Source of the DNA: Edaphochlamys debaryana
Taxonomy: Eukaryota; Chlorophyta; Chlorophyceae; Chlamydomonadales
NCBI GenBank assembly: GCA_016858145.1
Contig: JAEHOE010000021.1
Span: 1 to 64,000, forward strand
Direction: 5' to 3'
DNA: 64,000 bases
Below are positions 47,984 through 59,985 of the stretch, piece by piece (position 1 is the stretch's first letter; every line of letters begins with the position of its first letter). The translations under genes and the position numbers were made by a program. The notes beneath the pieces are model-generated. The model was not told the DNA's origin, ran no database searches, and saw only the letters and a list, made by a program, of their open reading frames with translations.

Positions 47984-50394
47984 GCATTCTCACACTCTGG
48001 TCGGGAAGGCGGAGGGGGGTGGGGGGAGGGGCGGGGGCGTCATACAGAACCGGGCTACCCACCCCTATCCGACAGCCACCTACGCCACCTCTCACGTTAT
48101 CGCGACTCCAATATGCTCGCGCTGTCACCAAGCCCCACTCGTCTCCGTCCCGGATGGATGGTGGGGCTCTCGTCTCGTCGCGTTGCAAATAATAGCAGCT
48201 TTGCAGGCAGGAGAATAATATCTTGCTAGCCTAACGTTTGTCGTTTGGCTTGCGGCGTGCTGGTCAGCGCACTTGGTCAAGCGGCGGCCCGATATGTTGC
48301 GCAAGTGTGTCTCGCGGCCCACTGCAAAGCAACTAAGCTGTATATAACGAGAGTTGCAACTTGTACACTACGGAGTACACTTACCCCAGCTCTGTCGCGG
48401 CGCCGCGATGCAGAAGGGTTTAGGCACCGCATGCCAAACTCGGCGAGTACAGCCGCGTCGTGCTTGAGCTATTGAGCAGTAGCAGTGGCGCACCTGCAGC
48501 ACTGGGCGCGGCATGTTTCTCGCGCTGGCCCACGGGCACGGACATCCCGCCGTGCCATCCCGGCCCCTGCGTCGCTCTTTGCAGCCCCCACCCCACCCCC
48601 CTCCCCTCTTCGTTCGTTGATGCCAAGCGACCCCAAGCACACCAGGCGGTGTGCCGTCGTGACACGTGACAACGTGTGATGCCGTGCCGTGCTCAGGCCC
48701 CGTTGCAACGTGTGATGATGGTATTCGAGGTGGAGGGCGCCGCCAAATGCGTTGTGCGCCCAACCCAACCTAACCCTGGCCTCTGGGTCAGGTCCTGGGT
48801 CCGACTCTGCGTGCTCTGATGCACTTCAGGGGTGCACTACCCCTGATGCACTACACTGCATTGCACTGCAAGGGTGGGGCGGCCCCAGTGTCCCGCCGCC
48901 TTGGATGCCCCTCAGCCCGTTCCCCTGTCATGGGACAGACACCCAGTAAACACCCAGTAGGTGGCGCTCTCGCTCAACCCCTCCCCTTCTGGAGGCGGTA
49001 CCTGCTGTAACCATCGCATCCTGGGTCGCAGGTCCCCGACACCCTTCAACCGTTGCTTGACCCCCCCGCGGCCTCCACCCGCCCTGTGCTCCAACCAACA
49101 CACACGGCCATTCCCTCCTTCATGCACATCCTGACTGCTTACTTGGGACCTCGCCTGGGATCAGGGAGTGTGATCCGGGCTCCCGGGGACGCGTGGACAG
49201 GGACGCATCGGGGAAGGTTTGGGTGCGGTTGCCGGGAGGGCGCGCGACCCCTCTTGCAAGTGCCGTCCCAGGGTGACTTCCCCGGGTCCCGGTCCCGGTG
49301 AACTTCGCAGTCAGCCCTGTCTATCCGCCTGTCGGTTTCAGTGCTGTGTCTGTAAGGCATGGTGTCCGCAGCGCTAGGATCAGTGCTGGCGCATGGAGGG
49401 CACGTGCACCTACAGGCTCATCTAGTGCACAGCTCCACAACAGCTTCTTGACGGGAGAATATGTTACACAGCTCATGATGCGGATATAGGTGATCCACGA
49501 CAGCCTCGACAGGCAAGCAAGACACTTGGGATTCACGAAGAGTATAACGGGCCGCCCTCAAGCAAAGGTTGGGGGCTCCAAGCTGTCAAGATAACCCTTA
49601 GGTGAAGTGCCACCCAGTGGTGGCACACCAACTTTGATAACCAATTCCCCACCCTCCACACCCTCCACACGGGGCGCAGGTCGCTTGGCGCGGGCAGGTC
49701 CACATTGCTGCGCAAGGTCTTCTGGGCAGCACATCGGGGCAATCAATCAGTACAACGAACAAGGCAGCCGACGTACGCCGCACAGAAAGATCGTGGTCGA
49801 GGAGAAGACGGGCAGAAAGGAAAGGCCTTCCGTGCACCACACTGGGACCAACAGTCGGCGCAGTGAACGAGGAAGCCATGGGCACGGAGGCGATGGAACT
49901 TGCGTTCGAAGGCAGAGTAGGAGGGAACGTACCTCGCACGGTACATGCAATGACTAAGTGGAGAGCCCGTCAGACTGGGTCAAACAACCAGCAGTAAAAC
50001 GAACAAGGAAGCCATGGATCCGCTGGGGTAAGGGATGGACATAGCCCGCACAGAGATAAGCAGATAGCCCCCTGCTGTCCACATGGAACCACGTGATCTA
50101 GAGATATCAAGCACACATACTGTCAGGGAAGCGCTCCCTCAGGCAGGCAGAGTGCTTCGAGGAGGGACCTACCGTTACCGTCTACCGTCTACCGTATTCG
50201 GCCCAGAGCAATGGCCGACGGCCCACACTGCTACAGCCACGCGGGCCGGTTGTGCCAAAAGAAAAGGTTGTAAGAAGAATAACCATACTAAGCGGAAGCT
50301 CAGCATTGCACGGCCGTGCTTGCACGCCTAGGCAGCAGCCACCACCCTCCTCCTCCCCACAGGGACGTGTGCGCGCTGTCCGCATGGCAGGACC
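47984..50394. other. Intergenic region between genes 2 and 3
   Basis: About 2.4 kb of lower-GC DNA holding the gene 2 promoter and the gene 3 3' end. No exon chain or RNA gene is recognised. A loosely repeated motif family is listed separately at 49757-50020. Confidence 0.5.
49757..50020 (+). repeat. Degenerate repeats around ACGAACAAGGAAGCC
   Basis: Related blocks occur at about 49757 (ACGAACAAGGCAGCC), 49865 (TGAACGAGGAAGCCATGG) and 49997 (ACGAACAAGGAAGCCATGG), spaced 108-132 bp apart. They may be remnants of a tandem array or mobile element. Confidence 0.4.
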
Positions 50395-53300
50395 TTACAT
50401 GAACTGAGGAGGGCGTGGAGATAGAGGGGTGGGGGTCAGGGCGATAGGGCAAAGAACGGGAAGGGAAAAAACGCAGGGATGCTGGCTGGGGCAAGCTGTC
50501 GAAAGGCCGAGATGAAGAGACGGGAAGGGCCAGACGCAGTATCCGGCCCCTCCCGTCAGCGCATGTGCTCCCCGCCCTATCTAGCTAATGCACGAGGCCC
50601 ACGTCCGCCTGCTTACGTCATCAATGGACAGGATCTCCAGGATGGCCATGAACATCTCGTTGGCGTCCTCCAGGGCTGACGTCAGCGCCTGGGCGTCCAC
50701 GGACAGCGCAATCTCCATGCCGGCCTGGGGGGGGGGGAGGGGGCCAGGGGGTGGGGGGCGAGCCAGCAGGTTGAGGCGGCCTGGCTCCGTAACCGGCCTC
50801 GCTCTCCAGCCCCAGCCCGGGGACCCCTGCGCTGAACGCCTCCGCTGGAGCCCCGCGCTGCAGCAGCCCCCGTAGAACCGCTCACCGCGAAGAGGTCTGT
50901 CGCGTCCTCGATGGCGGTGGCTGCGGTGTCCAGGGCCTCGCCCAGGCCCCCCGCCAGGCCCCCCTCCAGGGCGTCCAGGGCGCCCTCGGCACTGCCCGTC
51001 AGCGCCGCGGCCTGCGCCTCAACCAGCTTGGCGGGCTGGGGGGAGGGGAGGGGGGGATGTGAAGGGGAGAGATGATGGGTGGGGAGAGCCCGCGTGGTCA
51101 GGCCGCATGTAACTTTTCCGTTCTTTTCCTGACTGGGTTCGCGATCAACCCCTCTCCCCCCGCCATAGCAATCCACCCCCAACCCCCTTCTCTCCCTCTC
51201 ACGTCCGCCGCCGCCCCCAGCAGCTGCTCCGCCGCCGCCAGCTGCTCCTGCACCGCCGCCACCTGCCCCGCAGCCTCGCGCACGGCCCGGGGCATGGGCA
51301 GCCTGGGGGGCGGGTGGGTGAAGCGGGAGGAAGGGGAGGGGGGGGGGCAATAGGGAGGCCGCCAGGGAGGGTACGCGCGCGGAGCACGCTCACAGACCGG
51401 CGCAGGTTCACCGCGTTGGAGGGGCGGTCCAGCCCTGCCTTGCCACCCGGGGCCCCCAGCACCCCCACCACCTCCCCGCCTGCTCACATGTCCCCCTCCA
51501 GTGCCGCCTCCAGCGCCCCCGCGGCGTCCCCCGACAGCGCCGCCGCCGCCACCTCCCCCACCGCCCCCGCCGCCCCCGCCGCCGCCACGACGTCCCCCGC
51601 CGCCAGCGCATCCGCCGCCGCCTCCGCCGCCTCGAGCCGCTCAGCCACCGCAGCCTGGGGGTGGGTGGGTGAGGAAGTGAGGGAGCAAAGCCTACATGGG
51701 TCCCGCCGGGGGCGCCTGCCACACCCTGCGTTTCTTAGTCCCCCTCACCAGCATGACCTGTCACACCCTACTTCCCTTCCAACCCCCTCCCCCCCCCCCC
51801 ACACACCTGCAGCGCGTCCACCGCCCCCGCCGCCACCGCCACCGCCCACCCCCCCGCCACCAGGCTGCAGCAGCCCATGGCCGCCCCCACCCCCCCTCCT
51901 CGTAGGCCCGGGCCACGCGGGAGGCGAACTCGGAGGCGCCCTGGGGGGGCAGGGAGGCGGGGTTGGAGGGGAGGGAGTCGGGGTTGGAGTGCAGGGAGTC
52001 GGGGTTGGGGAGTTAAGGAGATTCATGTCGGTGGACATGGGTGGCCCCTCCACAAGCAACCGGGGCTCATTCGAAGCCCTAAGATTGGCATTGTCGCTGA
52101 CCCTTTCGTCGTTGCCCTAGCCTAGCTCGTATTTGTCCTTGCTGAACGGACATGAAGTTCACCCCAGACGCACATCCTCCCCCTCCCCCAAGCGCCGCAC
52201 CTTCTCCACCTCCCGCCGCACCGACTCGGGCAGTGCCGCCCCCAGCCGCGCCTCCACCGCCTCAAGCACCCCCTGGGCGCCCTGCAAGGAGGGGGGGAGG
52301 GAGGGGGAGGGGGGAGGGAGGGTCAAAGAGCTCAGGCGCATGGCGGCAAATTAAGGACCACCCCTCCTCCCGGCCTCAGTCCCAGGCCTCCACCGACCCT
52401 GCGTGCACTCGGCAACCAAACCCCCTACCCCTCCCCCCTACCCCCCCACCATGTCCTGCACCCGCTGCAGGAGGTCGGCGGCCAGAGCCTCCGCATCCAG
52501 GGGGCCCAGGCCCAGGCCCGAGACCGCCTTGGGGGGGAGGGGGGGTAAGGTAGGGGCGGAGATGGGGCGAAGCGTCAGAGGTAGGCGCGAGCTGACAGCC
52601 CTTGCCCGGAAGGCGGAGGGCACACCTCGCACCGCTGCTTCTTAGCCTCCGCCGCCCCCCCCCCACCCCCCCACCTGCTGCAGAGTGGCCAGCATGTCCG
52701 ACACATCCGACCCCAGCTCCTCCTCGGCGCGACCCTGGGGAGGGGGCGGGGGTAGCGGGGGGCGGGGCGCGCGGGGTGGGGCGTCAGGCCGGTGGATAGG
52801 TGGAGTGACGATAGCCAAAAACAGCACACCCTTACCAACAACACTCCCCTCCTGCTGCCCCCAACCCTCCCACCCCCCTCCCCTTCCTCTCCCCACCCCA
52901 CCCCACCAGGTAGGATGCCGCGTCCAGCGCCCCCTTGCCGTCCGCCCCGGCCGCCGCTCCCTCGCCCCCGCCCATGTCCATCCCCTCGGGCATGGCCTGC
53001 AAAGCGGTGGGGGGGGGGGAGGGGAATGAGCAGCAAAGCCGTGCAGCCGCAGCCGCACAGGCAGTCGCCCTACCGCTGCCTGCTGACCCCTCTTGCCCCC
53101 CACCCCCACCCCCCCTCCACCCCCCCACCCCACCCCCACCTGCTTGAGCTCCTCCCGCACCCCCGCCGGCAGGGGCACCCCCAGCTGGGCCTCCAGGTGG
53201 GACAGGAACACACCGCCGGGCTGGGGGGGGGGGAGGGGGGGGAGGTGAGGACGAGGTACGTGAATGGATTGGCAACAGAGGGCGGACTCGCTCGGTCTCA

Positions 53301-56300
53301 GTGCGCAGCGCAGGGCCCAGCCGCCCTCACCCCTCCCCCTTCACCCACCGTGGTAAGCGCCCCCCCCCTTTCCCCCCCCCCCCCCCCCACCTGCTCCAGC
53401 ACCTTGTCCCCCAGCGCCTTGGCCAGGGCCAGGGGGTCCCCCACCGCCGGCAGCCGCCCCTCCTCCACCGCCGCACGCAGCCGGGTCATGAGCGCAACGC
53501 CCGCGGCGCCGCCCACCTGCGCGCGGGGGGGGTGGGTGGGGGTGGAGAGGTGTCCGTAGGGGTGGCGTGTGGGAGCGGGAGGAGGGACCGCGGACAGGCC
53601 GCACACCGGCGCAACCCGATCTTGAGGTCCGCTGGAATGAAGGCTTTCCCACAAGGGCCACTCACTACTGTCCTTCAAGCACCCCTCCCCGCTCCCCACC
53701 TTGACCCCCGCCGCCTCCCACATGGGGTCCTCCAGCGCCGCACGGAACACGGGGCCCTCGTCGTAGGCGGCGGGCCGCCGCAGCCGCTCGCGGAACTGGG
53801 GGGAGAAGAGGGGGGGGGGGCGGGAATGAAGGAGGGAAGGGGCCACGGGGGGCATGGGTCACGAGGTTTACCCATGGTGCCCCCCTTCCCTGCTGTCTAT
53901 CTCCCTGCCTTACGCGCCTCGCACAGCCTCCCCCCCACCCCCCACCCCCCACCTGCTCCATGGCCCGCTGCAGCGCCGCCGCCCGCCCCGGCAGCGCCTC
54001 CCGCCGCAGCGCCTGCGCCCGCGCCGCCAGCAGCCGGGCGGAGCGGGCGGAGCGGGCGGCGGTGAGCGCCTCTGAGCGGCGGATCATGTTGGCGTTGTAG
54101 GCACGGACCTGTTGGGGGGGGAGGGGAGAGGGGGGAGCGGGTGCGAAGAGGGGGGAGTCAAGGTGAGCCGCCGGGTGAGGACGGCGTCGAGGGAGAGGAC
54201 TTGGGGCGCAGGCTGCGTGGCGTCAGGAAGCCCCTGCGGAACCTCTGCACCCCCCCCCTCCTTGCCCCCCCCCCCCGGCCTCACCACTGCCGTGCACACG
54301 TCTGCGTCGGTGATGTCCCGCACCGTGGGCTTGCGCTGGTCGATGTCGCCCTGGGGGATCTCTGCAGGACAGGGGGGGGGAGGGGGCGGGGGAAGGGGCG
54401 GAGGAAGGGGCGGAAGGATCAGCTGGGATGCGCATATTCGACATCACCACTCATTGCAAGATAGACCTGGGATGTAGCGTTGAGGTCGGTAGCTAGAGGA
54501 TCGGCCCGCCCCCGCCCCCCACCCCCGCCCCCGCCCCCCACCCCCGCCCCCACCCGGCCAGTCGAAGTCGATCTTGTCCTCCCGCTTGCTGGCGCCCGAC
54601 TCGTTAGTCATCTGGAGCCTGGGGGGAGGGTGGGGTTTGGGGGGGGGAATGGAGCACAGGAAGGGTTTGGAGAGAGCGGGGGAGGGGGAGGAGGGGCGGC
54701 GCAGGAGGAGGGGTTAGGTAGGGGAGCGAGGAGCAAGGGCAGGAAATGGTCGGAGGTTCGGAGGGGCAGGGGAGAGTGGGGGCAGAGCCGCGGCGCTGCC
54801 CGCCACCAGCGCTTCCCTCGCTACGGTGACGCCCCGCCCTGCCCGGCCGCTCACCAGATGGAAGGCCCCAGCTTGGGCGCCTCGAAGCGCTTGGGCCGTA
54901 CGGTGTGCGGGTCGTACTGCAGGAACCTGCACGTGCGTACGGCAGTGAGTCACGTGACCTGCTTGCGCCTCACCATCCCAATTGCCGGCCCGCTGCCCTC
55001 CCTGTCCTTCCCCCCTCCCCCCCCACCTGTGCACCAGGAACGCCACGATCTCCTCCCGCGTCTTGGGCACCTCGGTGGCCCCCTCGGGGTCGTACCCCTC
55101 CCTCGACTCCCCCACCGCCTGGCCGCCCCGGTCGCTGCCGCCATCGGTGCCGCCGCCCTCCTCCCCGTCCCCATCCCCGCCGGCGTCGCTGCCCTCCTTC
55201 TCGTCATCGCCGCCGCCCTCCGAGCCCTTGCCGCTGCTGCGCTTGCTGCCGCCGCCGCCGCTGCCGCCGCCGCCGCTGCCGCCGCCGCCGCCGCCCTCTC
55301 CGTCGCTGCCGCTGCCGTCGCCCTCCTCCGCGAAGGGGTCGTTGAAGTCGGCGCCGTCGCGGGCGGGGGGGCCTCGACCATCCTGCGAGGGGCGGAAGAG
55401 CAGAGGGGGGGGGGGGAGGTGCCGAGGTGGCGGGGGTGGAGGGAGGTGCCCGGGGGTCAGAGGCTGGCACCCATGCCGTGAAGAATGCACAGGACGTAGG
55501 TCTTCGGCGCCCCCAGCTTGCAGCCGACTGACTGGCACCCCACGGCTACACACGCGCATGAATGCACGCACACACGCACGCTCGCACGTAGGCACGCACG
55601 CACGCACGCACCAGTCGGGCAGGAGCTGCCGGGCGATGGAGTTCCTGCGCAGTGGCGGGAGGGCGGGGGTGAGGAAGCAAGAGCCTACACGCGGGGGTGG
55701 GGGGAGATGGCGGCAACCCGCCCGCCGGTGGGCACCCATGCGCCGGCGAGCGACCATAGCGGGGCGGGCCCCTGGGCTTCATGGTCACAACACTTCCCCC
55801 GCCCCGCCCCCGCCCCTCCCCCGCCCCTCCCCCGCCCCGCCCCCGCCTCACTCCAAGTCTGCAGTGATGGGCGGCAGCTGGGTCGAGAAGTGGTGCTGCG
55901 CCTCCCACTGCGCCCGCTTCTTGGCCAGCAGCCTGGAGTGCGCCTTGGAGCGCTGCTTGTCGGTCCACGGCTTCTGGCCGCACTTGGCCTGGGAGGGCGG
56001 AAGATGGGGGGGGGGGGGGAAAGGGGGGGCAGGGTGGGGCCTGGGCCTGGGGGTGTCGGGTTGTCAAGCGTCGAGAATGTGTGCGGGGCACTTCGGGTGT
56101 GGAGTCCAGTACATACACATGGGGGCCCCGTCTGCCCCTTCATGCCTCTGATCCTTCCGCTTTCCCCCCCTCCCCCCCTCCTCACCCTCTTCCTCTCCTT
56201 GTCCGCCAGCAGCCCCTCCACCTGCTTGTCGATGGCCTTGAAGGACACGTGGCGCTGCTTGTAGCGCTCTGGGGGTGGGGGCGGGGGAGCGGGGGGGGGC

Positions 56301-59300
56301 GGGCGCAGGTGTGGGCGCGGTCAGAGAGCCGGGCATCTGCGCCGCAGACCTCTACCGACCTCCACTGGACCGCTCACAGCCGAGGCCGGGCCCACCCCCG
56401 CTGGCCCACGCATGCCCCCCCCCCTGTGCCGGGGCTCACCGACGCCAATATCGATGAAGCCGTTGATGCTGCGGGGCGCGGGGTGCGGGGTGCGGAATGG
56501 GGCGGGGTGGGGCGGAGGGCGGGCATGTGCCGACGAGGAGCGGACGAGGGTATGACAACCCACGGTAGGCATCCCCCCTCCCTCCCCCCTCCCCCCCCCG
56601 ACTCACAGCTTGGTCAGGTTCTCCTCCGTGGTCATGACCCCCCCGGGGCCCCAGGCCGCCTCCCCGGCCCCCGGCTTCCCCGGCCCGGGCCCCATCGCCG
56701 CCGCCCCCCCCACGCCCACGCCCTCCACCCGCTCCAGCCCCGGGGGGGCCGGCAGGGCCTGGTCCTGGGCGTCGAAGGGCAGGGCGGTGACGATGGGGAC
56801 GCCCTCGTTGAGCACCAGCTTGTAGTACTGGGGGAGCAGGGCCTGGGGGGGGGGGGGAGGGGGAAAGGGGCGGTTGGGGGCGGTAGGCACCTCGGCATGC
56901 TGGGGCTGTCCGTGGAGGAGGTGCTGCTCCTCCGCCCCCGGTGCTGCCCCGGCGGGGCTCACCGCCATTCCGGTGTCGAGCACCGTTGTCTCCACCGCGG
57001 TCAGGAACTTCTTCCTGGGGGGTGGAGGAGGGGTGGGTGGGGGGACATAGTTTGGGGCAGGCGGGCGGGGTACCAGGTTGAAGGGTGGCGCATGCCGGCA
57101 GTGGCGCGCGTCCCGGGCCACGGCACCCCGCACACTCCAGCTCCAGACCCCCCCCCCCGGACGGCAGGTAGGTCGCAGTGCAGAACAGCGCGGTGCCGTA
57201 CAGCACTGTGCGGCCGCTCACTTGAGTTTGTCGTACACCTTGTGGTCAGTGGCCAGGTCGATGTTCATGAAGCCGTACTTGACGTTGCCCTGACAGGGGG
57301 GAAGGGGGGGGGATGGAGCGGCGGGTGGGGGAGGTTCGGCCGCGGCCGGGTTGCCCCCCCACTGGCAGTGCCCAGTGCGGCGCCCAACTCCCTGCCCCCC
57401 CCCACCCCCACCCCCACACACTCACCTTGAGCACCCGGACCTTGTTGACCACAGAGGCCACCCAGGCAGAGTCGTTCACGTCCTCGGGCTCGATGCCCAG
57501 CCTTGGGGGGGGGAGGGAAGATGTCCGGTAGGTGTGGGGCGGTCGGTGTGGGGCGGTCGCCGCCGGCTGCACGCCTCGAGTGCACACCCTGACCCCCTTG
57601 AACGCCTCCCGCTCAACCCTTGCAACCCCATCCCTTTCAAACCCAACCCCCCTGCGCCCGCCTGCATCCCCCCACCCCCCAAACCCCCCACCAGCGGTAG
57701 TAGGACAGGAAGCCGTCCGCCTGCCTCAGGCCGTTGCCGTTGTCCAGGATGTCCCGCATGAGGATGGAGGTCTGCTTCTCAGACACGTTGAGGGGCGCGC
57801 GGAAGTAGAGCTGGGGGGGGCGAGGGGTTGCGGGTTGGGGGAGAGGAGGTCCTTGTGTGTTGGTGGGGGCGGGCGTGATAAGTGGTTTGGTGCGGAGCCG
57901 AGCGCAGCAGTCACCCCCTTTCCCCCCCCCCCCTCGTCTCCTCCCCCCCTCCCCACCATGACGTGTGCGCAGTACATGGCGGGGTCGTAGTGGGCGATCG
58001 GGCGCTTCATCTGGGGGGGGAGGGGGGAAACGGGGGAAGGGGGGGAGGCGCAGTCTGCGGGTGGCGGGGAGCCCACCATGCCTGCGAGCGGCGCTGTGCG
58101 CACACGGCGAGACAGACAGGCCAAATTGCAAATCCGGATCCGAAATTCACCCACCATGGCGATGAGAATCTTCATGATGATCTTGGCCGCCTGCGCACAC
58201 ACCGGCGGGCAAGGGGTGCTAAGAGGAAGGGGCGGGGAGCCGGCGGGATCTGTTGGGGCTCGTGTGCAAGGTGCTGCTCCCAGCTAGGTTCCCCCCCCGG
58301 GGCGCTGGAGTACCCCCTCCCCCTACCCCCCCCCCCCAGGGACCCACGATGCACACCGCCTTGATGGACCCCTGCACGGGGTCGAACATCTTCATGGCGT
58401 CCTTGAGCAGGGCGGCGCCCTTGGACTGGATGGCGGCCGCTGGGGGGGGGGGGAAGTGTTTGAGTGAACACTTCCTTTAGCACTCGTCCCATGGGGGATC
58501 CAGCCGGGGGTCCGGGGGGAGAGGGGGGGAGGGAGGTTCAGCTCTGTCGTTCGGCCCTGTCCCCCTCGGTCCCTGCCAGCGAATGAGCTCGCGCCCCCTG
58601 GGCTGCTGGCACCCAGCCCTGCCCTGAGCCCCGTGGCCCCCTACAACCCCTACAAGCCCATCCCCCCCTTCCCCCTTCCCCCCCTCCGCTCCCCCCTCCC
58701 CCCCACCGTTCATGCCGGGCATGGGGATATCCCGCAGCGCCACGGGGTCGAAATCCTGGGGGGGGGAGGGGGAGGGGCAGAGGAGGGGAGAGAGGGGTGC
58801 AGGGCTCAGTGTTGACCCAACATGGGCAGCGCTGAGGACCGCGGTATCCTTCCGAGCGTCCCGGCACGGCTCCTCCCCCGCCCGGCCTCCCTCCCCAGTC
58901 CCCCCCTGTCCTGGCCCCCAGTCCCCCCCTTCCCCCCCCCGCAACCCCCCCCCTTCCCCCCCCCCGCCCCACCGCCAGCGAGCTGCCCGCGGTGGTGATG
59001 TCCATTGCCTTGAAGGAGTAGAACTCCTCGGGCTTCTTCTTGGGCTTGTTGTTCTGAGGGGCCGTGAAAGGGAGGGGAAGGGCATGCGGGTGTGTGTGGA
59101 GCGCAGATGGGGGGAGTCGACTCTGGTTGAACCCTGGGGGGTGTTGGCTCTAGGTGCTGTCGGCAGGATGCACGCGCCCGGGTCCGGACACGGGGTAACG
59201 GGTAAACACAAGGGGGGGGGAAGGAGCGGGGCCCCAAGCCGGTGAGGCGCTCAGCCGGCGCTGTGGCCGCCCGCCCCACCACCCCTACGGTACCCCAGCC

Positions 59301-59403
59301 CCTACCCCGCCCCGCCCCTGCCACCCACGTCGTCCATGCCGGCCGCGTCCGACAGCTCCTTGGCGCGGGCCTCGATCGCCTTGCGGAACTCAGTGACCTT
59401 CTC
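50395..59403 (-). CDS. Large hypothetical protein, 5' end missing
   Basis: Spliced gene on the minus strand; I do not recognise the family. The most upstream visible exon (59329-59403, EKVTEFRKAIEARAKEL) has an acceptor, so at least one exon lies further upstream, beyond the retrotransposon. The first half is well-structured (FYSFKAMDITTAGSS, YFRAPLNVSEKQTSILMRDI, GNVKYGFMNIDLATDHKVYD, WTDKQRSKAHSRLLAKKRAQ). A Gly/Ser-rich and then acidic linker follows (about 55090-55380), then a conserved-looking block (TREEIVAFLVHR, RFEAPKLGPSIW, KREDKIDFDWP). The C-terminal half is many short exons encoding Ala/Leu/Glu-rich helices (LSHLEAQLGVPLPAGVREEL, EAVEARLGAALPESVRREV), which resemble one another and may be degenerate repeats. 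The last coding exon is only nine bases (TTC ATG TAA, 50395-50403), after the donor at about 50621. No membrane segment is obvious. Confidence 0.7.
55556..55614. repeat. GCAC-type microsatellite
   Basis: An imperfect run of GCAC/CACG units within an intron of gene 3. Confidence 0.75.
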
Positions 59404-59512
59404 CTGCGGGGGGGAAGGGATGGGGAAGGGGAAGGGGTAGGAAGGAGAGAGGGGGGTCCGTAAGCAGAGGATGCAGGGCTCATGGACCCATGCACAGTGC
59501 ACGGTCCGCAAG

Positions 59513-59916
59513 TGTTGTGCGCCGACCGTAGAAACGGACGTATTCTGCGAACGTCTACGGTCGTGCGGCCAAGTGCGGCCGAACTCTGGTCTGACTGTTT
59601 CTGCGACACCTGTGCGGGGGTCCGCAACACCCTCCGTCGCTCTGCACTGCTTGGGACCTGCCCCGTGGTTAAGCACCCTGCTGCACTGTGCTTTCACCAC
59701 AGCGCCTGGAAGCTGTGGTGCTGTCACCGGTTAGCGTCTGACTGCAGTTACGAGAGCTACAGCTGGCACGCGCCAGCTGTGCGCCTCGGAATCCCCTGCC
59801 GTTACTCCGGAAGCTACTTAGACCCGGCCTCTGGCCGCTAACCGGCATTCGCTCAATGCCACGTCTAAACGGACACGACTCTGGGTTCTCACTTAGCTCT
59901 TACTAGTGTTCTAACA
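59513..59916 (+). repeat. Candidate 5' LTR of a Ty3/gypsy-type retrotransposon
   Basis: This 404-bp span begins TGTTGTGC and ends TCTAACA, giving the expected TG...CA limits with a short TGTT/AACA inverted terminus. It lies between an intron of gene 3 and the gag start. The matching 3' LTR would be outside the window, so the limits are unproven. Confidence 0.4.
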
Positions 59917-59931
59917 GCTCAAGCACTAGGC

Positions 59932-59948
59932 TGGTACAACAAGTGGCA
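59932..59948 (+). other. Candidate primer binding site
   Basis: TGGTACAACAAGTGGC starts 16 bases after the proposed LTR end. Primer binding sites begin TGG because they pair with a tRNA 3' CCA. The tRNA is not identified. Confidence 0.3.
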
Positions 59949-59985
59949 CGCGGGACCTGCCCTCACGTTCGCCGCTCCAGTAACT

